Shown here: in pieces, positions 13,979 through 19,577 of the stretch
Numbering within the stretch: position 1 is the first letter of the stretch
How the letters are laid out: each line of letters begins with the position of its first letter
DNA from: Mageeibacillus sp. UBA1046
GTDB lineage: Bacteria > Bacillota > Clostridia > Saccharofermentanales > DTU023
Reading direction: 5' to 3'
NCBI GenBank assembly: GCA_002316595.1
Contig: DCDV01000004.1
Coordinates: 147,345-166,921 of the forward strand
Length of the DNA: 19,577 nucleotides
The notes under the pieces: generated by a model
Seen by the model: only the letters and a program-made list of their open reading frames with translations
What the model was told of the DNA's origin: nothing
Databases searched by the model: none
Position numbers and translations under genes: made by a program

Positions 13979-14221
13979 CTAGCGAAATTTTCCTGGTGGA
14001 AACAATCTGTCAAACAAAGACCTTATCGCATCTGGCTGACTAAAATATTTTGCTCCGACATAATACCCTATCGCGCCCAAGATGAGAATGAAGAGCATTT
14101 TGAAAAAACCGAAAGTGACCCATAACAGCCCAATGCTAAGACCGATTACCGCGCCGGTAAAGCCTGATCCGCGCCGGGACATGCCCTCTCTTAAAGTCTG
14201 CCAAACCTGTTTGGGTGCCAT
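13979..14221 (-). CDS. Small membrane protein, DUF2273 family
   Basis: The 80-residue protein has a basic N-terminus and two close hydrophobic helices (about 23-40 and 42-57: GAVIGLSIGLLWVTFGFFKM and LFILILGAIGYYVGAKYF). This matches DUF2273 proteins, which are encoded beside Asp23 and AmaP in many Firmicutes. The function is unknown; from context it likely belongs to the Asp23 envelope complex. GAGG lies 6 bases before the ATG, and the gene starts 8 bases after amaP. Confidence 0.85.
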   Translation of the reverse strand: MAPKQVWQTLREGMSRRGSGFTGAVIGLSIGLLWVTFGFFKMLFILILGAIGYYVGAKYFSQPDAIRSLFDRLFPPGKFR

Positions 14222-14229
14222 GTCTGACC

Positions 14230-14781
14230 TCAGCGCTCTACTCTGGCTGTGATCGCTTCGACACGATTCACTTTGACCTGTACATCGGACACTTCAATTC
14301 CTGTGTACTTTTCTACGTCCTTTTTAACTCTCTCCTGCAGCCTGGACATCATCAGAGGCAGTTCAACGTCAGAGTAAGTCATTACAGTCATCGAAATCGC
14401 TATCTTGCCGCCTTTATAGGGGGACACCCAGGCCTTGGCCGATTTGACTCCGGATTGAGAAGCCTTGGCAGCGTTGAGCGCAATATTTTCAATCGCATCA
14501 ACACCTATGTCGATTGCACCGATGTCATTGGATCTGACTCTTTGTTTGCGCATCCTGCTCGTCAGAATAGTCACAATCATTGTAGCCAGAGCCACCAGCG
14601 CCATGACAAAACAAACTATCATTATGATTGTTCTGTAGGGCTGTTTTTGCGCCACATCGATAGTAGTCTCAATCATTCCCTTCAGTATGACTTCACTGGA
14701 CATCATCAGGAGAAGGACTATAAAAATTACTGCCAGAATAAAGGAGAAGGCAATGATAATAAAACGGTTTACTCTATTCAT
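14230..14781 (-). CDS. amaP: Alkaline shock response membrane anchor protein AmaP
   Basis: The 183-residue protein has two transmembrane helices (about 6-28 and 49-71) forming an N-terminal hairpin. A C-terminal Asp23-like domain follows, with AISMTVMTYSDVELP and a stretch around VEKYTGIEVSDVQVKVNRVE. AmaP is known in Staphylococcus to anchor Asp23 at the membrane. The gene overlaps the preceding asp23-family gene by 8 bases, which supports joint synthesis. The identification rests on architecture and order; overall sequence is variable in this family. Confidence 0.85.
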   Translation of the reverse strand: MNRVNRFIIIAFSFILAVIFIVLLLMMSSEVILKGMIETTIDVAQKQPYRTIIMIVCFVMALVALATMIVTILTSRMRKQRVRSNDIGAIDIGVDAIENIALNAAKASQSGVKSAKAWVSPYKGGKIAISMTVMTYSDVELPLMMSRLQERVKKDVEKYTGIEVSDVQVKVNRVEAITARVER

Positions 14782-15181
14782 TCTCTACTTGTTCTCCTAT
14801 CTCATATATGTCGGATTCAATGGCTGCTACCCCCATAACATGGACATTAACAGCTTCAACATTTAATCCGGTATAGAGTTCAACATCTTCCTTGACATGT
14901 TCCTGGATAGACCAGGCAACATCAGGCATAACATAGCTGAATTCGATGATCGGATAAACTGTAATCGCTACTGCGTCAGAGCTGTCGCTGCGGAAGGATA
15001 CCCTGACTCCTTTGCCTTCATGGTTTACTCCGATAGATTCCTTGATAGTCACTATGGTTCCCGGATCAAGGCTATATACGCCTTCAGTAGCGAGGGCCGC
15101 TTCTGCAGCGTACTGAGCCACGAAGCCCTGAGACATCGTGCGCTCACCCTTGATCGAATAGCGACTTGTTTCTTCTGCCAT
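14774..15181 (-). CDS. Asp23/Gls24 family envelope stress protein
   Basis: The 135-residue protein has the Asp23 fold pattern: a short N-terminal strand, AAEAALATEGVYSLD, a central strand region (VAITVYPIIEFSYVMPDVAW), the helix IQEHVKEDVELYTGLNVEAV, and the final strand NVHVMGV. In other Firmicutes such proteins coat the inner face of the membrane and respond to envelope stress, held by AmaP. I keep the first ATG because the family's N-terminal strand precedes the second Met (residue 16), although that second ATG has the better ribosome binding site. The gene begins 3 bases after efp. Confidence 0.88.
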   Translation of the reverse strand: MAEETSRYSIKGERTMSQGFVAQYAAEAALATEGVYSLDPGTIVTIKESIGVNHEGKGVRVSFRSDSSDAVAITVYPIIEFSYVMPDVAWSIQEHVKEDVELYTGLNVEAVNVHVMGVAAIESDIYEIGEQVENE

Positions 15182-15184
15182 AAA

Positions 15185-15742
15185 TTATGCGCGTTCCATA
15201 TACTCGCCGGTTCTGGTATCGATACGAATAATATCACCCCTGTTAATAAACAGAGGCACCTTAATAACAGCACCGGTCTCAACAGTGGCATTCTTCGAAG
15301 CCGTAGTTGCAGTATCTCCGCGGACCGCCGGCTCACATTCCGTCACTTCCAGCTCAACGAAAGTCGGCGGTTCAATGTCCAGTATTTCACTGCCCCAGAA
15401 AACCACCCGCGCAACCATGCCTTCCTTGAGAAAATTCAATTTCTCTCCCAGCATATCCTTGTTGATCGGGATTTGTTCATAAGATTCCGTATCCATAAAA
15501 TAATAGAGATTACCATCAGAATACAGGTAAGACATGTCCCTGCGATTTAACTGAGCCTGCTCAAATTTCTCCGACGGGTTAAAGGTTTTCTGCACAACGC
15601 TGCCCGTTCTTAAATTCTTATATGTGGTGCGCACAAAGGCGGATCCCTTCCCTGGTTTTACATGCTGAAAATCAACAACTTGATAGATCTGATCATCCAT
15701 TACAAAAATCACACCATTGCGGAAATCGCCTGCACTTATCAT
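15185..15742 (-). CDS. efp: Elongation factor P
   Basis: EF-P relieves ribosome stalling at polyproline stretches. Starting at the ATG at 15742, which has GGAGG 7 bases upstream, the protein has 185 residues and begins MISAGDFRNGVIF, like Bacillus EF-P. The modified residue is K32 in VKPGKGSAFVRTTYKNLRTG. Lys at this place is also found in species that use 5-aminopentanol modification. The end VPLFINRGDIIRIDTRTGEY is the conserved C-terminus. An upstream in-frame ATG at 15769 would place the ribosome binding site within the gene and is rejected. It opens the long central operon. Confidence 0.97.
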   Translation of the reverse strand: MISAGDFRNGVIFVMDDQIYQVVDFQHVKPGKGSAFVRTTYKNLRTGSVVQKTFNPSEKFEQAQLNRRDMSYLYSDGNLYYFMDTESYEQIPINKDMLGEKLNFLKEGMVARVVFWGSEILDIEPPTFVELEVTECEPAVRGDTATTASKNATVETGAVIKVPLFINRGDIIRIDTRTGEYMERA

Positions 15743-15754
15743 AAAATAACCTCC

Positions 15755-15776
15755 AAAAAACGCCGGCACAGCGTTT
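15755..15776 (-). terminator. Terminator-like hairpin touching the efp ribosome binding site
   Basis: On the minus strand AAACGC, a 7-base loop and GCGTTT form a 6-bp stem followed by three more T residues, and GGAGG begins immediately after. It may terminate readthrough from the upstream metallopeptidase gene or act in the efp leader. The stem is short, so its strength is doubtful. Confidence 0.4.
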
Positions 15777-15791
15777 ATTCATATATTTGAT

Positions 15792-15820
15792 ATTCTATTC
15801 TATATCTATTCACTCCGCAA
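15792..15820 (-). promoter_or_regulatory. Candidate promoter for efp and the central operon
   Basis: TTGCGG (15815-15820) and TAGAAT (15792-15797) are 17 bases apart. An overlapping alternative is TTGTTT (15819-15824) with TAGAAT (15797-15802) at 16 bases. Transcription would start about 40 bases upstream of the efp ATG and pass through the hairpin at 15755-15776. Confidence 0.4.
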
Positions 15821-15851
15821 ACAATGCAGACAAATACTAAACGTAACCGTT

Positions 15852-16541
15852 TTACTCAAAACAGACGGCAGACTTAAGAATTTTTCTTTGTTTGCGCCAA
15901 TCCGGCAGATAACCATCAAGTAAAGCATAAAATCTCTTGTTATGACCTCGCTCTAAGAGATGAGTGAATTCGTGGACAATAATATACTCCAGACAGGACA
16001 GCGGCCATTTCACCAGCTGCAGATTAAGCCAGATTCTGCGCTCCCGGCAATTGCAGGTACCCCACTTGGTCTTCATATTCCTGGTCCTGATTTCCCGAAC
16101 CTCAACTTGCATCCTCTGCATCCATCCGGACGCAATCTCAGAAGCTTTGAGCTCCAGCTGTTCTCTGCACCAGGCAAGATAATGCGCCTTTCTTTGCTCA
16201 AAGGTGCTCCCCTCCCTGACCTGATAAATAATTTCATCTGCTCGCAGATCTATCTGATAGCGGCTGCCTTTATCTACTATAACCAGTCTGTATGCTTGTC
16301 CCCAGAGATAATGAATCTCTCCTGTGACCATCTGATACGGCTCGTGTCTTTTCCGGCTTCTGATCTGCTGCTGTTTCTTTCTGATCCAGGGAAGCTTTTG
16401 CTGCACAAATTGTCTGATGACTTTCTCGGACATATTTCGTGGTGCCGAGACTTTAACACTGCCGTCCGGAGGCTGCACGCGCAAATACATATTTTTTATC
16501 TTCTTGCGGACGACTGAAATTTCCAGACCTTCAATATTCAT
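15852..16541 (-). CDS. YgjP-like zinc metallopeptidase domain protein (DUF45/M48-like)
   Basis: The 229-residue protein has no signal peptide. The zinc site is HEFTH (H190, E191, H194) with a third ligand probably H200 in ERGHNKRFY. Ahead of it are the family motifs TKWGTC (158-163) and a Trp/Leu-rich segment ending LEYIIVHE. The N-terminal IKNMYLRVQPPDGSVKVSAP also fits the family. The physiological substrate is unknown. GGAG lies 7 bases before the ATG. A 144-base gap to the upstream yqeG-like gene shows nothing I can identify. Confidence 0.88.
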   Translation of the reverse strand: MNIEGLEISVVRKKIKNMYLRVQPPDGSVKVSAPRNMSEKVIRQFVQQKLPWIRKKQQQIRSRKRHEPYQMVTGEIHYLWGQAYRLVIVDKGSRYQIDLRADEIIYQVREGSTFEQRKAHYLAWCREQLELKASEIASGWMQRMQVEVREIRTRNMKTKWGTCNCRERRIWLNLQLVKWPLSCLEYIIVHEFTHLLERGHNKRFYALLDGYLPDWRKQRKILKSAVCFE

Positions 16542-16685
16542 CAGACCACTCCGAACTCCATTCCGTAAGGAATAATACTCTTACAAGACTTACAACACTC
16601 CGCCATTAACAATCCGGCAACTCCTCAGCGGAACATTACTCTTCAGCAATTAGCCGCCGGAAAGCCAACTGCAGCCTAAACTCTA

Positions 16686-17231
16686 TTATTCCGCAGAAAT
16701 CTGAAGGGAAATATCTTCTAAGTCATCATATTGAGATTTATCGACAATAATTTTCTCTAACAGTCGTTTCAGCTTGACATAAAAAACTTCCTGACGGAAA
16801 CGCTGTTCTACCAGCAGGGTTTTTACTCCCGCCTTCTTGCCGGCCCAGACGTCCGTAAATAGCTGATCGCCAACCATAACTGTTTCGTCCGCCGAAACTT
16901 TCCAACGATCCAATACTCTCAAAATCCCTTTGGTGCCGGGTTTACCCGCATTGCCTTCTACACAGATACCGGCAGATGCGGCGAACTCATCACATTTTTT
17001 GTCAGGGGCATTGGATAAAAGAACAGGTTCGATACCCGCCGCTTTCACAGAGGCGACTACCGTACGGGTATAATCATCACAACTGGTCTCACCATGACAA
17101 ACCAGGGTATTATCTTTGTCCAGCATCGCAACTCTGATGCCCTGAGCATAAAGCCTGGGCCAGTCAATATTTCTTAGATCTTTTATATACCAGTCAGGCA
17201 GAAAATAAGAACGTAATTTCTTTATCAGCAT
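16686..17231 (-). CDS. YqeG-family HAD superfamily (subfamily IIIA) phosphatase
   Basis: The 181-residue protein shows the HAD catalytic DxDxT as LDKDNTL (D38, D40, T42), motif II serine in LLSNAPD (S73), motif III lysine near KPGTKG (K97) and motif IV GDQLFTD (D122, D127). The N-terminus LLIKKLRSYFLPDWY-like fits the YqeG family, whose substrate is not settled. No Shine-Dalgarno sequence precedes the ATG, an in-frame TAA lies only 9 bases upstream, and no other ATG, GTG or TTG is plausible. An extended -10 element at 17240-17248 suggests a leaderless message. Confidence 0.9.
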   Translation of the reverse strand: MLIKKLRSYFLPDWYIKDLRNIDWPRLYAQGIRVAMLDKDNTLVCHGETSCDDYTRTVVASVKAAGIEPVLLSNAPDKKCDEFAASAGICVEGNAGKPGTKGILRVLDRWKVSADETVMVGDQLFTDVWAGKKAGVKTLLVEQRFRQEVFYVKLKRLLEKIIVDKSQYDDLEDISLQISAE

Positions 17232-17239
17232 ATTAAATT

Positions 17240-17248
17240 ATTTTAGCA
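17240..17248 (-). promoter_or_regulatory. Extended -10 element directly before the yqeG-like gene
   Basis: TGCTAAAAT is a TGn-extended -10 whose last base lies 8 bases before the ATG, so transcription would begin within one or two bases of the start codon. No clear -35 is seen, which extended -10 promoters tolerate. Confidence 0.35.
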
Positions 17249-17292
17249 TGTATTAAGCGCTTTTGATACGTTAAGGAATCATCCGATTAAAC

Positions 17293-19158
17293 TTATGGCC
17301 TTGAGTCGCTGAGAACCTGACCGGCGCTGAAAAAGCGGTCAAGATTTTGTCTCTCTGGCCGGCGCAGCTCATCGCCGCCAAGATATACTTTATCTGTGTG
17401 TACATAACCTTTCCCGCCCAGCATATACACCCTGTCGCCGTAGCCTGAGAGGATTTGAAAACCAGCCTCCGTCAGCAGTTTCAACCTTTGTGGGTCCCTC
17501 TGGGCATGATCACCGTCGGGATAGTGCAGAATTCTTGTTTTCCCCAGCAGAGGCTCTATTTCCTCACGCCAGATCTGCAAGTCACGTGTGATTGCGTCAA
17601 GCCCGGAATTTACAATATTTATTCCACCCCAGGTAAAACTGGCCAGAGTATAACCCTGCTTGCGCAGCTGCTCTGCGATCTCTCTGATCTTGATGCGATT
17701 TTCCTCCAGCTGCTCAGCACTCATTTCCAGCGTCGACAAGCCAAGAGTCTCCCTTTCCTCATTCCAGGAGTTCAGTGTCTCCTGCGAGTACACATGACCA
17801 AAGAGTCCTCTGTAACCGGTCATAGCCAGCGTTGCTTTAGCACCGTCATATGAAAATTCCGGATTATCCCGGCAAAACTCATTGAGAATACCGATTTCTG
17901 ATGAAGACGCTGACAGGGTAGTCCGGCCGCTCACAGGATCTGTCAGCTGTCCCGCGATAACGCCTTCGTCAATGCTTTCTAATGATTCTGCTGTGCCGCT
18001 TTCAGCACGCAGCGGAGAAAAGGAAAAATTCTCTATCACCAGCACGAGTGGCTTTTTGCCTTCGGGCACTGAAATTGCAGTATGCTTGCCGTCCTCGTCA
18101 ATAAAGCTGTCGCCGGACACCAGGATGTAGTCATTCTCAAGCAGCTGCTGCAGGATAGCTTTAAATTCGTCTGAAGTGATCATCAGCGAGTCAGCCTGGC
18201 TTGCAAAGCGGTCGCCGTCAAAGGCGCGCTCCGGACTGACAATCAGCGGGCGCATGGTGATATGCTCCACGGCCTGTGACCAGTTGACGTGATTTTGGGG
18301 AATGAAATCTCTGCTTTCGTTTAACCAGTTCAGAAGATCAGGATCATCCGGGAACAAAGGCAAGACTTCTGTCAAGGCATCATAGGCTGAATAATATTTG
18401 TCATATTTTAAATATTCTGTGATTTTATCATGATAGTCCTTGTAGACAATAGGATCGAATTCTTCTTTGCGTCCTTCCACAAAGGTCACCAGAGGTGCAG
18501 GCACCTTATCTTCATCCAGCAGATCGGCCCACAGATCATAGGCCTCGATCCAGGCGCCCTCTGCCAGGTGTTCTTCAGCTGCGGCTATCATGGGACGGGC
18601 CCCTTCCAGCTCAGAGATGGAGTCACCGTAGGTCTTGATGATCGGCTGCAGCCTTTCGATGGGCTGCAGCATATTTAATTGTTTTATGAAGCTGTCAGAG
18701 GAGATGTCCCCTCTGAGATAGTCTGAGGCCTGTTCTGTAATATAAGCGGTCAGTATTTCCGTGCTGACAGCGCCGGTTACGGATAGTATCTCTTCCTCTG
18801 CAGCGGTTATGGCTGCACCCCGCTCAATTTTAGAGGTGATTTCGTTGATTTTTTCTGCAATTGCCAGCTCAATTTCCTGCATCAGCGCCAGATTTTCCTG
18901 GCGGTCAGTCTCAGATCGGGAAGAGTCAAAGGCAAAATCTCTGACCTCGTTATACCGGCGCATAACTTCCTCATAGTCATTATCCGCCACAGCTTTCAGA
19001 TAATCTGTTTCCAGTGGCTTATCAAGTCCTCTGACCAAAAGGAAAATGGCAACAGCCGAGATAATAACAGCCACCAGAATTACCGGCAGAAGCCAGGGTC
19101 TTTTTTTCTTATAGTGCCCGCTGAATGGTCCGCCGGGGGGTATCCACTCCTTGATCAC
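17293..19158 (-). CDS. Membrane-anchored polysaccharide-deacetylase-like protein, probably catalytically inactive
   Basis: The 621-residue protein has a short basic cytoplasmic N-terminus and one transmembrane helix (about 21-43). A helical, acidic, TPR-like extracellular region spans about 50-285, and a C-terminal domain spans about 290-615. That domain resembles clostridial polysaccharide deacetylases: VEHITMRPLIVSP, DEFKAILQQLLENDYILVS, FSYDGAKATLAMTGYRGLFG and LRKQGYTLASFTWGGINI. However, the metal-binding Asp-Asp position reads IEN (E376, N377), and the SHxxGH motif reads SFTWGG (507-512), so both histidines are gone. It is therefore more likely a binding or scaffold protein than an enzyme. 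It starts at a GTG overlapping the topoisomerase stop (GTGA) with GGAG upstream. Confidence 0.78.
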   Translation of the reverse strand: MIKEWIPPGGPFSGHYKKKRPWLLPVILVAVIISAVAIFLLVRGLDKPLETDYLKAVADNDYEEVMRRYNEVRDFAFDSSRSETDRQENLALMQEIELAIAEKINEITSKIERGAAITAAEEEILSVTGAVSTEILTAYITEQASDYLRGDISSDSFIKQLNMLQPIERLQPIIKTYGDSISELEGARPMIAAAEEHLAEGAWIEAYDLWADLLDEDKVPAPLVTFVEGRKEEFDPIVYKDYHDKITEYLKYDKYYSAYDALTEVLPLFPDDPDLLNWLNESRDFIPQNHVNWSQAVEHITMRPLIVSPERAFDGDRFASQADSLMITSDEFKAILQQLLENDYILVSGDSFIDEDGKHTAISVPEGKKPLVLVIENFSFSPLRAESGTAESLESIDEGVIAGQLTDPVSGRTTLSASSSEIGILNEFCRDNPEFSYDGAKATLAMTGYRGLFGHVYSQETLNSWNEERETLGLSTLEMSAEQLEENRIKIREIAEQLRKQGYTLASFTWGGINIVNSGLDAITRDLQIWREEIEPLLGKTRILHYPDGDHAQRDPQRLKLLTEAGFQILSGYGDRVYMLGGKGYVHTDKVYLGGDELRRPERQNLDRFFSAGQVLSDSRP

Positions 19159-19577
19159 GATAAGCTCTCCAGACTAATCTGTTCGCCGGAGGAATCGCGA
19201 ATATAGCGGCCGGCGCCAGGCAGGTTTTTAACTTTGTAGTATTCGATGTCTTCCAGCTTGTCCAGTTGTTCCGGCCTCAGAAAGCGCTCGAGCGTCTGAG
19301 CCTTCTTGCCGCCGGACATGATCAGACTGCCTTGAGCGGTTCGGGTAGCCTTTTTTGTGACCTGAGAAGCAGAGAATACCAGCAATTTGCCCTGACTATT
19401 GATAACGCCCAACTCCGGATCCGCATCTTCCGAAATGTAGACGGCACCCAGCAAGGGTGCGTGATCAGAATAGGCGCTGACTATCTTCTTGCGTCTATTC
19501 TTGGTGGCAAATGATGAGACATCAATGCGGACAGCCCTGCGATCACGGAAAACCAGGAGAAATTCTCCCATGAATTT
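19155..19577 (-). CDS. DNA gyrase/topoisomerase IV subunit A, C-terminal part (partial)
   Basis: The frame is open to the right edge, so this is the last 140 or so residues of a longer protein. FLLVFRDRRAVRIDVSSF, GAVYISEDADPELGVIN, GKLLVFSASQVTKKATRTAQ and GSLIMSGGKKAQTL are repeats of the GyrA/ParC C-terminal beta-pinwheel, which wraps DNA. The TKKATRTAQG signature with a short tail after it suits the ParC-like type found in Clostridia rather than main GyrA. The catalytic domains lie outside the window. The stop overlaps the next gene by four bases. Confidence 0.8.
   Translation of the reverse strand, partial: KFMGEFLLVFRDRRAVRIDVSSFATKNRRKKIVSAYSDHAPLLGAVYISEDADPELGVINSQGKLLVFSASQVTKKATRTAQGSLIMSGGKKAQTLERFLRPEQLDKLEDIEYYKVKNLPGAGRYIRDSSGEQISLESLS

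Noticed and set aside
14215..15550. Plus-strand frames of 207 and 217 codons opposite amaP, asp23 and efp
   Set aside because: They are antisense to a conserved, tightly overlapped operon; composition is His/Cys-rich nonsense without domains.

Overview
All 22 genes in this window lie on the minus strand, so the description runs from high to low coordinates. The organism looks like a Gram-positive anaerobe of the Firmicutes, probably Clostridia. The evidence is the gene order efp – asp23 – amaP – DUF2273 – nusB – xseA – xseB – ispA – dxs – nadK – argR – recN, which is a known clostridial housekeeping block, together with an EF-P carrying a Bacillus-type Lys32, strong AGGAGG-type ribosome binding sites and frequent GTG/TTG starts. 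I see no rRNA, tRNA, CRISPR, insertion sequence or phage gene, and no gene-free stretch longer than about 240 bases.

Right edge (19577-15852): the C-terminal blades of a GyrA/ParC-type topoisomerase subunit, cut by the window end, overlap a 621-residue membrane-anchored protein. That protein has a polysaccharide-deacetylase-like fold but appears to have lost its catalytic residues. A YqeG-type HAD phosphatase with no Shine-Dalgarno sequence and a YgjP-type zinc metallopeptidase follow.

Centre (15800-5595): a dense, mostly overlapping operon of translation (efp), envelope stress (asp23/amaP/DUF2273), antitermination (nusB), exonuclease VII (xseA, xseB), isoprenoid synthesis (ispA, dxs), NAD kinase, arginine repressor and RecN. 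Two conserved proteins carry in-frame minisatellites: RecN has a heptapeptide repeat and NusB has an acidic 11-residue repeat tail. Two genes usual in this block, tlyA and the spoIVB/spo0A pair after recN, are not here.

Left (5566-1): deoD with its own promoter, then a histidine-degradation cluster: hutH, ftcD, hutI and fchA (partial). It would convert histidine to glutamate and load the formimino carbon onto tetrahydrofolate, but the urocanase gene hutU is missing from the window. The ftcD leader is a 71-bp tandem duplication that duplicates promoter, ribosome binding site and start codon. This creates a 23-codon upstream reading frame whose stop overlaps the ftcD start. The ftcD-hutI gap is filled with degenerate repeats containing SD-like motifs.

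I found no convincing wholly new multi-gene system. The points most worth a second look are the duplicated ftcD leader, the repeat expansions inside RecN and NusB, and the degenerate deacetylase.
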